From contig NZ_BSDI01000010.1 of assembly GCF_027923225.1 (NCBI RefSeq), forward strand, positions 79,367 to 143,366: a stretch of DNA of 64,000 bases, in the 5' to 3' direction. The stretch comes from Phytohabitans aurantiacus. GTDB lineage: Bacteria > Actinomycetota > Actinomycetes > Mycobacteriales > Micromonosporaceae. This document shows positions 33,203 through 41,660 of this stretch, in pieces. Below the pieces are notes generated by a model. The model had not been told where the DNA came from. It searched no databases and saw only the letters and a list, made by a program, of their open reading frames with translations. Positions within the stretch are counted from its first letter, which is position 1. The number at the start of each line of letters is the position of its first letter. Position numbers and translations under genes: made by a program.

Positions 33203-34138
33203 TTAATGGCCTCGTCGGTAACTGACGTCTGTAGACCATCTGGCGAATCCGAGGCCCTCGTAGAGCGCCACGGCCCGGACGTTCGACTCATCGACGTACA
33301 GCATCGCCTGGTCGAGGCCGCGTCCGCGAAGGTGGCGCAGGCCGGCCACGGTGAGCGCGCGCCCCAGCCCCAGGCCGTGGGCGCTCGGGTCCACACCAAC
33401 GACGTAGACCTCGCCGATCGGCTGGTGCTCGTGATGATGCCCGTGCACCTTCGTCCAGTGGAACCCGAGCAGCTTCTCCGCCGGATCCGTCGCTATCAGG
33501 AAACCCTCGGGGTCGAACCAGGGCTCCGCCATCCGCACATGCAGGTCGCGCAGCGTCCAGCGCCCCTGGTCGGGGTGATCGGCGAACGCGCGCGCGTTGA
33601 CCTCCACCCAGGCGTCGTCGTCTTCGCCGGGCCGGAACGCGCGTACCTCCACGCCATCGGGCACCCGCGGCTCGGGCAGCGCCGCGAAAAGCGACCGTCG
33701 CATCTGGAAAAGCACCCGAGACCGCGCAAACCCCAAGCTCAGCGCCAAGGCGCCCGCCGACGGGTGGTCACCGTGCGCCCACAACCGCAGGCGTCCCTGC
33801 GGGTCGGCCTCGTCGGTGACGTCCATCGCCGCCTTCACCAGAGCCCGCCCGAGGCCATGCCGCCGGCGCAGCGGATGCACGACCAACTCGGCCGCCGCAC
33901 CCTCGACGGCGTCCGTCGTGTCAAGATGCGCGTAACCGGCGAGCGCGCCGTCGTGGTCCCGGTTCAGCAGGTGTACCGCTGGCGTGTCACCGCCATGGCG
34001 AATGTGCAGGACCACGTGCTCCGAGAGCGGGTACGCCCCATCGGTATCGCCAGCCGCCTGAGCGAGCCCGAGCACGTCGTCGACGTCGGTGGGGGAGAGA
34101 TGCTCGATCCGAACCACCGCGGGCTGCACTGACGTCAC
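33203..34138 (-). CDS. mshD: Mycothiol synthase MshD
   Basis: A 311-residue tandem GNAT enzyme that acetylates Cys-GlcN-Ins to give mycothiol, the actinobacterial thiol buffer. The first acetyl-CoA loop is VVHPLRRRHGLGRAL (about 87-101), the second VVGVDPSAHGLGLGRAL (about 240-256); YVDESNVRAVALYEGLGFARWSTDVSY near the C-terminus is the MshD signature. GTG 34138 is seven bases after TACCGT. It is on the same strand as the deacetylase upstream but separated by 22 bases. Position near pst and glnR matches the gene order of Streptomyces (established knowledge). Confidence 0.94.
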   Translation of the reverse strand: MTSVQPAVVRIEHLSPTDVDDVLGLAQAAGDTDGAYPLSEHVVLHIRHGGDTPAVHLLNRDHDGALAGYAHLDTTDAVEGAAAELVVHPLRRRHGLGRALVKAAMDVTDEADPQGRLRLWAHGDHPSAGALALSLGFARSRVLFQMRRSLFAALPEPRVPDGVEVRAFRPGEDDDAWVEVNARAFADHPDQGRWTLRDLHVRMAEPWFDPEGFLIATDPAEKLLGFHWTKVHGHHHEHQPIGEVYVVGVDPSAHGLGLGRALTVAGLRHLRGRGLDQAMLYVDESNVRAVALYEGLGFARWSTDVSYRRGH

Positions 34139-34160
34139 CCTCAACACGGTATCGGTTGTC

Positions 34161-35123
34161 TCAGATCTGTCCCGGCTTGACGGGCAGTTCGAACCCGTGG
34201 CGCCGCGGCGCATCGGTACCGGGCGGGAGTGCGCCAAGCTGGAAGCGGCGGCTGAGGTTGGGCAGGATCGAGCGCAGTGCGGTGACGGTGCCGCGGCGGT
34301 CACCTCCCGCGTCGTGCAGCAACACGATCGCACCCCGCGTCGTACCGGCGTTGACGGTGCCGGCGATGCTGCCGGCGCTCGGCTTGCGCCAGTCCTGCGG
34401 GTCGACCGTCCAGTGCAGGGATGTCATGCCCAGTTCGCGGGCCACACCGACGACTCCGGCTGTCCAGGCGCCGCCCGGCTGGCGGTAGTACGAGATCCGG
34501 GAGCCCGGCGCTGCGGCCCGGATCGCGTTGTTGGCGCGGATGAGGTTGGCCCGGATGGTCGCGCGCGACTTCGTACCCAGCTGGATGTCGTGGTCCCACG
34601 AGTGGTTGCACAGCGTGTGGCCGTCGTCCACGATCGCTTTCACGAGGCGGGGGAACGCTTTCGCGTTGACGCCGACGAGGCAGAAGGTCGCTTTTATCCG
34701 GTACCGCCGCAGCAGTTCCAGCGTCTGTGGGGTGTGCTTCGGATCGGGCCCGTCATCGAACGTCAACGCCACAGTGGACGTACCAGTCGTCCGGCGGCTG
34801 CCGAACGGACCGCCGCGTTCGGCGGGGAGTGGCGGCCTGTTGGGGCCGGTGATCGGCTGCCGCGGGGGCGCGAACCGTTGCGCGGCCGGCCGGGCGGGTG
34901 GTCCGGTCGTGGCGGGCGTCTTGGGAGTGGCTTGCGCCTTCGGCCCCGCCCCTGGCCGTCCAGTGATCCGTCCAGCCAGATAGCCGCTGAGCACCACCGC
35001 GCCCACGACTCCCACCACGATCAGCAGCGTGCGTAGGTACCGTGCGCCGCCCCCCGCCTCATGCGCACCATTCACAACGAGCAGAATAATTGCGACCAAA
35101 GTAACGCAAGCCCCTTTACCCAC
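34161..35123 (-). CDS. Membrane-anchored polysaccharide deacetylase (NodB domain)
   Basis: 320 residues from the GTG at 35123, which has AAGGA at four to nine bases; the frame extends upstream through a repeat region but that is unlikely to be translated. A short hydrophobic run and a clear membrane helix (TLLIVVGVVGAVVLSGYLAG) precede a Pro/Ala-rich linker, then the NodB domain with TFDDGPDPKHT (catalytic Asp and metal Asp), HSWDHD (two metal His), RQPGGAW and the late LLHDAGG motif. It should remove acetyl groups from cell-wall or extracellular glycan outside the membrane. Start uncertain by some tens of residues. Confidence 0.85.
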   Translation of the reverse strand: MGKGACVTLVAIILLVVNGAHEAGGGARYLRTLLIVVGVVGAVVLSGYLAGRITGRPGAGPKAQATPKTPATTGPPARPAAQRFAPPRQPITGPNRPPLPAERGGPFGSRRTTGTSTVALTFDDGPDPKHTPQTLELLRRYRIKATFCLVGVNAKAFPRLVKAIVDDGHTLCNHSWDHDIQLGTKSRATIRANLIRANNAIRAAAPGSRISYYRQPGGAWTAGVVGVARELGMTSLHWTVDPQDWRKPSAGSIAGTVNAGTTRGAIVLLHDAGGDRRGTVTALRSILPNLSRRFQLGALPPGTDAPRRHGFELPVKPGQI

Positions 35124-35186
35124 ATTCCTTCGCTTTCTCCCCCTTCCCGGGCCCGCCCCTGATCCACGTCCTGCCGCCCGTGCCGC

Positions 35187-35246
35187 GCCGCGCGCCCGCT
35201 CGCCGCGCGCCCGCTTGCCGCGCGCCCGCTTGCCGCGCGCCCGCCT
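35187..35246. repeat. Four tandem copies of a 15-bp GC-rich unit
   Basis: GCCGCGCGCCCGCTT repeats four times (starts at 35187, 35202, 35217, 35232), the first ending in C and the last degraded. Confidence 0.85.
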
Positions 35247-35334
35247 CTCCTCGTCGATCAAGGGCGAATGCACGTGGTTTGATCGCTTTTCCGCAGGTAT
35301 TCGCCCTTGATCGATGCGGATGTCCTTGATCGGC
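35244..35334 (+). repeat. Left copy of a 91-bp inverted repeat with an internal hairpin
   Basis: Matches the reverse complement of 35840-35930 at about 81 of 91 positions. Inside it, CGATCAAGGGCGAAT (35255-35269) pairs perfectly with 35299-35313. Confidence 0.85.
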
Positions 35335-35618
35335 GTCGTGGTTGAGCGATCGGGCGCCGCGCCAGGCCCGGCCGCCGCCGCTAACGGCGCTATGCGCCGT
35401 CCACCGACCAGATCCGTACGACGGAGCTCGTGAGCCGTGACTTTAGGGCTGTTCGTGCACTGCGGCGGTTGATCGATGCGCGACGCCGGGGTCCTGGTTA
35501 GGGCCGCCCTATGCGGCATGGCGGCTGACGGCGCCGCGACGTTGCTCGTTGACGGCGCGATGCCGCACTTTCGCGGAAATTGTGCGTCCAGGCCGTGCGC
35601 GAGCGCGCCCTGAGCTGA

Positions 35619-35664
35619 ATCTTGGAGCTGCACCGTCGCTATGGCGACGCTGCAGCTCCAAGAT
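35619..35664. repeat. 46-bp near-perfect palindrome
   Basis: ATCTTGGAGCTGCA (35619-35632) with TGCAGCTCCAAGAT (35651-35664), and inside CGTCGC with GCGACG around a TATG loop; only one non-pairing position on each side. Confidence 0.85.
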
Positions 35665-35839
35665 CTGGCGCGCGAGGCGCGGCGGCCTCACGTGGCAGCC
35701 ACCGCTCGTCCAGCGGCCTGGGCTTGCGCGGCGGTCGGCGCTCGTGCGCGGCCTCGGCTTGCGCGGCGGCCGGCGCTCGTGCGGCGGTCGGGCCTTGGCT
35801 GGCGACGGCTGGGTCGTGTGGCGCCGCCGGCCCAGCCGC

Positions 35840-35930
35840 GGCGATCAAGGAGATCTGCATGGATCAAGGGCAAACGCACGCGGAAAAGAGATCAAACCAC
35901 GTGCATTCGCCCTTGATCGACGAGGAGAGG
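35840..35930 (-). repeat. Right copy of the 91-bp inverted repeat
   Basis: Reverse-complement partner of 35244-35334. GATCAAGGGC (35862-35871) and GCCCTTGATC (35909-35918) form its own hairpin. The 505 bases between the two copies contain no gene. Confidence 0.85.
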
Positions 35931-36037
35931 CAGCGCGCGGACGCGCGGCGACGGGCGCGCGACGTGCGACGACGAGCGCGGGCGTGCGACGAGCGCGGGC
36001 GTGCGGCGAGTCGGGGCGAGCGCGACGCGACGCGCTG

Positions 36038-36751
36038 TTAGACGGGGATGGGGGCGGGCTCGGTGTCGGGGAGCTGGCGGGTCGGCGGGACCACGAACTT
36101 GTAGCCCACCTGCCGCACCGTGCCGATCATCGACTCGTACTCGGAGCCGAGCTTGGCGCGCAGCCGCCGCACGTGTACGTCGACCGTGCGGGTGCCACCG
36201 AAGTAGTCGTACCCCCACACCTCGCGTAGCAGCTGGTCGCGGGTGAACACCCGGCCCGGGTGCTGGGCGAGGAACTTCAGCAGCTCGAACTCCTTGTATG
36301 TCAGGTCGAGCGGCCGGCCCTTGAGCTTGGCGGCGTACGTGTCGGGGTCGATGGTCAGCTCGCCGGCCCGGATCAGCCCACCGGCACCGGATGTGGCGTT
36401 GGTGAGCCGGCCGACGGCCAGCCGCAGCCGGGCCTCGACCTCGGCGGGACCGGCGCTGGCGAGGATGACGTCGTCGACGCCCCAGTCGGCGTTGAGCGCG
36501 ATGAGCCCAGCCTCGGTGACCACGGCGACGAGCGGGACGCCCAGCCCGGTGGCGTGCAGCATGCGGCACGTGGCGCGCGCCTCGGCCAGCTCGGAGCGGG
36601 CGTCGACCATGACAGCGTCAGGGCTGGGACCGGAGACCAGTGTGCGTACATCGCGCGGGGCGGTGCGCACCGAGTGGGGAAGCAGGTCGAGCGCGGGCAG
36701 CACAGCGGAAGGCTCACCAGCACGCGCCGTCACGAGGAGCAGGATCTCCAC
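36038..36751 (-). CDS. glnR: Nitrogen regulator GlnR (orphan OmpR-type response regulator)
   Basis: A 237-residue regulator of ammonium assimilation genes. The receiver domain (1-115) keeps a lone Asp at position 50 (VMVDARSEL) but lacks the usual acidic pocket near the N-terminus, as in GlnR proteins that work without phosphorylation. The winged-helix domain contains LDLTYKEFELLKFLAQHPG and the DNA-recognition region VWGYDYFGGTRTVDVHVRRL, nearly the known GlnR sequence. GTG start with GGAGG four bases away. Position close to mshD and pst agrees with Streptomyces gene order. No histidine kinase is adjacent. Confidence 0.94.
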   Translation of the reverse strand: MEILLLVTARAGEPSAVLPALDLLPHSVRTAPRDVRTLVSGPSPDAVMVDARSELAEARATCRMLHATGLGVPLVAVVTEAGLIALNADWGVDDVILASAGPAEVEARLRLAVGRLTNATSGAGGLIRAGELTIDPDTYAAKLKGRPLDLTYKEFELLKFLAQHPGRVFTRDQLLREVWGYDYFGGTRTVDVHVRRLRAKLGSEYESMIGTVRQVGYKFVVPPTRQLPDTEPAPIPV

Positions 36752-36937
36752 ACTTCACCTCCGTCCTCGCGGCGCTTGGGCCGCGCGGTGACCGTCGGGT
36801 CCCGGCGTCGCTGACGGGCGGGGTTACTGAAAAACTTGACGCTGAGCTTAACCGATTTTCAGCTTGTAACGCCCTGGTGCCTACACGATCATCTGTGTGA
36901 TCGGCCATAACGGCCGAGAAAAGAGTACGGTGCGAGC

Positions 36938-38014
36938 GTGTTTCCCTCGTCCTCTGACGTGGGCCGCGAATCGTGGGACGGACCCCCGCCGGGCCCGCGG
37001 CGTACGGCCCCGAACGCTTACGGCGCGCCCGGCGCGGCACCGGTGACCGCTCCCGACGAGCGGCGGGAACGCGCCGCCGCCCGGCGCGCCCGCCGGGACG
37101 GACCGAGCGGCCTCCAGCCGACCGAGCCGGCGGATTCCGAGACGGACGCCGAGGAGAACGAGGACGACGCGGAAGAGGTCGAGCCGGTACCGGTACGGCG
37201 GTTACTCTCCGTTGCCGTCGCGGGGTTCGCGGGGCTGCTCACCCTGGGACTGATCATGGGCGCCCAGACCGCCGGACCGGGTGGCGCACGCGTCCCGTAC
37301 GCGATAGTGATCTTCGGGGTGCAGTTGCTTTTCGTCCTGGCTTGGACGATGGCGATCCGCCCGCCGGCGCTGCCCCTGGTGGCCGGCGTCTGCATCGCGA
37401 TCGCCGCGCTGGCGGACTTCGCCGCGATCTCGCCCGATACCGCGACCATCGCACCTGTCGGCTACGTCGCCGTGGGTGGTTTCGTGGCTGGGGTGCTCGC
37501 GCAGCTCATCCGGCGCGTCGACCGGGTTCGGGTCACCGATTCACTGGGCGCGACCCTGCTCATCGTGGTGGGCGTCGTCGCGTTCGCAACCCTGATCGTG
37601 CTGGGCCGGGTGCCGCTCGGTACCCAGGCGATCTTCGTCTGTCTGACGGCGACCGGCGTGTCGCTGGTCGTGGCGCGACTGACCGACGCGGTCTCCGCCT
37701 GGCCGCGCCTGGCGCCGCAGGTGCCGCGCGGCGCGGCCGGCGTCGTGCTCGGCGCGATGTGCGGCACGCTGGCCGCCGCGGTCATCGGCAGCTACGTCGT
37801 GGGTTTCACCCCCGTCAGCGGCGCGGTGGTCGGCCTGATCGCGGCCAGTGCGGCCGGTCTCGCGGACTTGGCGGCCGGGTACTCCGAAGCGGGTCGCCAG
37901 ATGGCCGGTGAGCCGCCGACAATGTGGATCGCTCGGCACATGCAAGGGCCGCTCGGAGGGTTCGCGCTCGCGGCTCCTGCCGCTTATGCGATGTGCGTCC
38001 TGTTTCTCACGTGA
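36938..38014 (+). CDS. Integral membrane protein with long acidic N-terminus
   Basis: 358 residues. Residues 1-85 are hydrophilic, Pro/Arg-rich then strongly acidic (ETDAEENEDDAEEVEP), followed by about eight hydrophobic helices to the C-terminus. No catalytic motif or family recognised. GTG 36938 is exactly six bases after TACGGT, a leaderless promoter that fixes the start. It is divergent from glnR across 186 bases. Confidence 0.75.
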   Translation: MFPSSSDVGRESWDGPPPGPRRTAPNAYGAPGAAPVTAPDERRERAAARRARRDGPSGLQPTEPADSETDAEENEDDAEEVEPVPVRRLLSVAVAGFAGLLTLGLIMGAQTAGPGGARVPYAIVIFGVQLLFVLAWTMAIRPPALPLVAGVCIAIAALADFAAISPDTATIAPVGYVAVGGFVAGVLAQLIRRVDRVRVTDSLGATLLIVVGVVAFATLIVLGRVPLGTQAIFVCLTATGVSLVVARLTDAVSAWPRLAPQVPRGAAGVVLGAMCGTLAAAVIGSYVVGFTPVSGAVVGLIAASAAGLADLAAGYSEAGRQMAGEPPTMWIARHMQGPLGGFALAAPAAYAMCVLFLT

Positions 38015-38051
38015 GCGTGGCGCACAGGAAGACCGGGTATAAACGACGAAC

Positions 38052-38837
38052 GTGACGACGTACACGTACGCCGACGAACGCACGCAGCCGCGCCGACGCA
38101 AGCGGGGCCGGCGGGTGCTGACCGTACTCATCGTGCTGCTGATCGTGCTGTTGGGGCTCGTGGCGGTGGCCGACCGGGTCGGCGCCTCGATGGCCGAACG
38201 TGTGATCGGCGACGAGATCAAGCAGGAACTCGTCGCCCAGGGGCTGGAGACGTCGTCACCCGAGGTGAGCGTCGGCGGCTTTCCGTTTCTGACCCAGGTG
38301 CTCGCTGGAGAGTATGAGTCGATCTCCATCCGGCTCCGCGACGTGGAGGGGACGCTCGAAGGCGAAGGCGTCCGGCTGCCACGCCTGGACGTCGAGGCGC
38401 GCACCGTGACGGCACCCCTCGACACGCTGCGGACGCAGCAAGGCGAGATCACCGCCGGCACCGTCCAGGGCACGGCCATCGTCGCGTACGCCAGCGTGAT
38501 CGCCCTGATCAACCAGCCCGGCCTGCAACTGTCCGAACGGGACGGTGTGCTTTCTGTCACCGCTCCGCTCCAGGTACTCGGCCAAGAGGTCACCGTGAAG
38601 GGCAACGCGGAGCTGTCGGTGCGCGAAGGACGGGTACAGGTGTCGTTCGTCAACCTCTCGGCAGAGGGAGCGCCGCAGGGCACCGAGGAACTGGTGAACG
38701 CGTACGCCAGGGACATCTCACTCAACCTGGCGCTGCCGGAGATGCCCTTCCAGCTTGAACTCCAGGATGTCAAGGCCCAGTCCGACGGGCTGGCCGTGAC
38801 AGCCGCCGCCCAGAACGTGCCGTTGAACCAATCGTGA
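38052..38837 (+). CDS. DUF2993 / LmeA-family lipid-binding protein
   Basis: 261 residues: a basic cytoplasmic N-terminus, one membrane anchor (VLTVLIVLLIVLLGLVAVAD, about 22-41), and an extracellular beta-rich domain with VSVGGFPFLTQVLAGEYESISI, the DUF2993 hallmark. The mycobacterial LmeA of this family binds phospholipids and supports lipomannan maturation; a comparable envelope lipid role is inferred. GTG start eight bases after TATAAA. Thirty-seven bases after the membrane protein, possibly sharing its mRNA. Confidence 0.85.
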   Translation: MTTYTYADERTQPRRRKRGRRVLTVLIVLLIVLLGLVAVADRVGASMAERVIGDEIKQELVAQGLETSSPEVSVGGFPFLTQVLAGEYESISIRLRDVEGTLEGEGVRLPRLDVEARTVTAPLDTLRTQQGEITAGTVQGTAIVAYASVIALINQPGLQLSERDGVLSVTAPLQVLGQEVTVKGNAELSVREGRVQVSFVNLSAEGAPQGTEELVNAYARDISLNLALPEMPFQLELQDVKAQSDGLAVTAAAQNVPLNQS

Positions 38838-38904
38838 CCGGGCTGTCCCGGATGGTGAGTCGCTGCTGTTACCGGCGGAAGAACGGCTGGTAGGCTGCTT
38901 GCCC

Positions 38905-38982
38905 ATGGGGACGCTCCTCACCAAACGGCGCGCGGTCGACCTGTGCCGCGTGGCCACCTGCCTGTGTCGCCCCGTCATCTGA
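38905..38982 (+). CDS. Cysteine-rich leader peptide of the sulfur operon
   Basis: A 25-codon frame starting MGTLLTKRRAVDLCRV and continuing ATCLCRPVI. The LCR..TCLC cysteine cluster and the LLTKRRAVDL opening match the conserved actinobacterial leader peptides found ahead of sulfur-assimilation and rhodanese genes. Translation through the clustered Cys codons would sense charged tRNA-Cys and control the sseA-sseC operon 158 bases downstream by attenuation or translational coupling. Too short to be found by ordinary gene callers. Confidence 0.85.
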   Translation: MGTLLTKRRAVDLCRVATCLCRPVI

Positions 38983-39140
38983 CGGCGGGGCCGGTGCTGC
39001 GTACCCTCTGATCCATCTACGCCCGGCAGTGGCGCCGTCGCACGTACCCGTGATCGTCCAAATCAATGGGTCGCGCGCCACGGCAAGAGTTGAGCGCCTA
39101 AGCGCCGACCTCGAATCAATCCTCACAAGGAGCTCATTCG

Positions 39141-39989
39141 ATGAGTCGCGACACTGCACTCGTATCCGCGGACTGGGCAGAGAGCAACCTCGACGCCCCA
39201 GGTGTCGTCTTCGTCGAGGTCGACGAAGACACCACCGCCTATGACGGTGGACACATCCCCGGAGCCATCAAGCTGGACTGGAAGACGGACTTGCAGGACC
39301 CGGTGCGCCGGGACTTCGTCAACAAGCAGCAGTTCGAGGCGCTGCTCTCCGAGCGCGGCATCTCCAACGACGACAAGGTCATCCTGTACGGCGGCAACAA
39401 CAACTGGTTCGCGGCCTACGCGTACTGGTACTTCAAGCTCTACGGGCACGGCGACGTCCGGCTGCTCGACGGTGGCCGCAAGAAGTGGGAGCTCGACGCC
39501 CGCACGCTCAGCAAAGACGCTGTGAGCCGCGAGGCGACCCAGTACACGGCGCAGGACCCCGACGTGTCGATCCGCGCGTTCCGCGACGAGGTGGTCGACG
39601 CGATCGGCACGAAGAACCTCGTCGACGTGCGCTCTCCCGACGAGTACGCCGGCCGCCTGCTCGCCCCGGCCCACCTCCCGCAGGAGCAGGCCCAGCGCGC
39701 CGGACACATCCCGACGGCACTCAGCGTGCCGTGGAGCAAGGCCGCCAACGAAGACGGCACGTTCAAGTCTGACGACGACCTGCGTCAGATTTACGGCGAG
39801 GCGGGGCTCGACGACTCCAAGTCGACCATCGCGTACTGCCGCATCGGCGAGCGCTCCTCGCACACCTGGTTCGTGCTCAAGGAGCTGCTCGGTCACCAGG
39901 ACGTGAAGAACTACGACGGTTCGTGGACCGAGTACGGCTCGCTGGTCGGCGTGCCCGTAGCCCTCGGCGATGAGCCCGGAAAGGCGTGA
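39141..39989 (+). CDS. sseA: Thiosulfate sulfurtransferase (rhodanese, SseA/CysA type)
   Basis: A 282-residue tandem rhodanese. The inactive first domain spans about 8-130 (YDGGHIPGAIKLDW), the second domain carries the persulfide Cys 233 in AYCRIGERSSHTW. It moves sulfane sulfur from thiosulfate to thiols. ATG with AAGGAG about nine bases upstream. It is led by the cysteine leader peptide and followed after two bases by sseC, the same pair as cysA2-sseC2 of Mycobacterium tuberculosis (established knowledge). Confidence 0.95.
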   Translation: MSRDTALVSADWAESNLDAPGVVFVEVDEDTTAYDGGHIPGAIKLDWKTDLQDPVRRDFVNKQQFEALLSERGISNDDKVILYGGNNNWFAAYAYWYFKLYGHGDVRLLDGGRKKWELDARTLSKDAVSREATQYTAQDPDVSIRAFRDEVVDAIGTKNLVDVRSPDEYAGRLLAPAHLPQEQAQRAGHIPTALSVPWSKAANEDGTFKSDDDLRQIYGEAGLDDSKSTIAYCRIGERSSHTWFVLKELLGHQDVKNYDGSWTEYGSLVGVPVALGDEPGKA

Positions 39990-39991
39990 CA

Positions 39992-40315
39992 ATGACTGCC
40001 GTTACCTCCGCGGGTTGCGCCGCGCCCGACCAGGCCGCTCCGTTGCCGGCCAGCGTCGACCTCGAGAAGGAAACCGTGATCACGGGCGTCGTGAGCGACG
40101 ACTCCGGCGAGGCGGTGGCCGGCGCGTACGTGCGGCTACTCGACTCGACCGGTGAGTTCACGGCCGAGGTGGTCACCTCGCCCGAGGGCCAGTTCCGGTT
40201 CTTCGCCGCACCCGGCACGTGGACGCTGCGCGCCCTCTCCCGGCACGGCAACGGTGACACCACCGTGACCGCCAGCCAGGGCATCAACCAGGTCAGCGTC
40301 ACGGTCGCCGCCTGA
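39992..40315 (+). CDS. sseC: SseC / DUF1416 protein
   Basis: A 107-residue protein with a single carboxypeptidase-regulatory-like beta-sandwich (TGVVSDDSGEAVAGAYVRLLDSTGEF, then RFFAAPGTWTLRALS), the DUF1416 family that always follows sseA-type rhodaneses in actinobacteria. Function unproven, thought to assist sulfur transfer. The N-terminal CAAPD cysteine is characteristic. It starts two bases after the sseA stop. A strong terminator follows. Confidence 0.92.
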   Translation: MTAVTSAGCAAPDQAAPLPASVDLEKETVITGVVSDDSGEAVAGAYVRLLDSTGEFTAEVVTSPEGQFRFFAAPGTWTLRALSRHGNGDTTVTASQGINQVSVTVAA

Positions 40316-40330
40316 CCTCAGAGCAACAGC

Positions 40331-40372
40331 AAAGGAGGCGTCCCCCAAGCCGGGGGACGCCTCCTCGCGTTT
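40331..40372 (+). terminator. Rho-independent terminator after sseC
   Basis: Perfect 14-base stem AGGAGGCGTCCCCC (40333-40346) with GGGGGACGCCTCCT (40352-40365), then CGCGTTTAT. The convergent gene at 40371 ends in its tail. Confidence 0.9.
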
Positions 40373-41660
40373 ATGGCTCGGTCAGCTTCCACGCTCGTAC
40401 GAACTCTCGATAGAGGAACTGTTCGAAGGGGCGGCCTCGGAAACGCCGAACTACGCCCTTGGCCATTTCGCGGGTCCCGAAATAGAGCCCGCTGACCACC
40501 GGTAGGCCGGTAATACTTCGCGTGACCGATGCCACCCCGTCGACCAGTTCGCGCTCGAGCGGGGAGGTCTCGGTGCGGCGGAAGCCGAGCGTCTCCAGAA
40601 GGCTATTGCGGACTCCTTCGATATCGCGTGCCAGGCGTAGGTGGTCCTCCTCGGTGACGCACGAGGCGACGGCGGCTCGCAGGTCCGCTGCGGCTTCCCG
40701 GTAGCGCTCGATCCGATCCGCCACGACCTCGATCCACTCTTGGTCACCGCGCTTGGCGGTTTCACCGTCTCGCCAGAGCCGACCGCCCAGAAGCGGAAGT
40801 TCGAACTCGAGCAGGCGTACGCGGACGGACTCGATCTGGCCTGCCGCCTGCGCGATCGAGTCGTGAATTCCTCGGACGGCTTTGATCACTTCAAGAACGA
40901 GGCTCCTGTCGACGCCCCGACGGTTGAGATCGAACGTGACGGAGAAGTCCCGGCGAATTGGATGAGGTTGGTAGCAGAGGGTCGCGGCCTCGGCCCGCGC
41001 CTGATAGCGGAGACCCCGCGCCAGCGTTGCCATCAGATATTTGCCCTCGCCCGGCGGGGCCACCGGCTGGAGCGCGCGGTGGAGCACGACGGCTGCCGAC
41101 CGGGCCCACTCGCCGAATGCGTCGCTCTCGATCCCGTCTCCCGTGTTGATGCGGGCGTGGTGATGCCCGCTTACCCGTACCTGAGCGGCTTGGAACCTGG
41201 CCCACTCAGTCAGCCGGGCGGAGAGTGACGTGCGTGTGCTGTAACCGATGCTGTCGCAAATCAGAGCCTGATCAATGAACTGGATGATGCTTCCGGTGCC
41301 CACCGACGTCGTGAGATCGAGCAAGGCTGCTGTTTCATCGGACTGGGCAACTGTCCACTGGTGAGCGTCGAGCAGCAACGGATGCACGAGATCTCGACGC
41401 ATGAGCGCCTGAAGAAGCCGCGGCAACGAACCGAAGTCCTCTGGGCGTGGGTTTGGCAGGGTGGGATGAGGCACATATGTCCGCTCCATGAAGACAAGGG
41501 ACTGGACCAGTTCGACGAAGCATTGGCGAGCGAATGGATCTTGCGGTCGAGATCGTCGATTCTGTGAGGTGATGTAATCTTCGGCGCCGATCAGCGTCGT
41601 GACGTCAATGAGTACAAGGCCGCTCGCAGGCGCCTGTGTCAGGTCATCTCCAAGAACCAC
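40371..41660 (-). CDS. Unrecognised 429-residue protein, second gene of a phosphatase module
   Basis: No family recognised. The N-terminus reads GLVLIDVTTLIGAEDYI, a strand with an Asp that resembles the first motif of PIN-domain nucleases, but the later acidic PIN residues cannot be placed with confidence. The middle is helical with YLMATLARGLRYQARAEAA (about 205-223), and the C-terminal half is charged, probably coiled-coil (about 255-350), ending in FEQFLYREFVRAWKL. GTG start lies 22 bases inside the phosphatase gene, so the two are translationally coupled. Codon third positions are visibly less GC-biased than in neighbours, which suggests transfer. Confidence 0.7.
   Translation of the reverse strand: MVLGDDLTQAPASGLVLIDVTTLIGAEDYITSQNRRSRPQDPFARQCFVELVQSLVFMERTYVPHPTLPNPRPEDFGSLPRLLQALMRRDLVHPLLLDAHQWTVAQSDETAALLDLTTSVGTGSIIQFIDQALICDSIGYSTRTSLSARLTEWARFQAAQVRVSGHHHARINTGDGIESDAFGEWARSAAVVLHRALQPVAPPGEGKYLMATLARGLRYQARAEAATLCYQPHPIRRDFSVTFDLNRRGVDRSLVLEVIKAVRGIHDSIAQAAGQIESVRVRLLEFELPLLGGRLWRDGETAKRGDQEWIEVVADRIERYREAAADLRAAVASCVTEEDHLRLARDIEGVRNSLLETLGFRRTETSPLERELVDGVASVTRSITGLPVVSGLYFGTREMAKGVVRRFRGRPFEQFLYREFVRAWKLTEP

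Larger units (their letters stand above)
35124..36037. other. Gene-free, repeat-rich island between the deacetylase and glnR
   Basis: About 900 bases without a convincing gene. Open frames exist on both strands but they are Arg/Ala/Gly-rich translations of repeats. It holds a 15-bp tandem array, a 91-bp inverted-repeat pair, a perfect palindrome and several degenerate GCG-rich tandem repeats (35722-35795 and 35960-36030). Confidence 0.75.

Noticed and set aside
35316..35633. N-terminal extension of the deacetylase with RARGK-type repeats
   Set aside because: It would translate the 15-bp array and one copy of the inverted repeat; no ribosome site, and a good one exists before 35123.
35183..36037. 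CRISPR array
   Set aside because: Repeats are short, contiguous and without spacers; no cas gene near.
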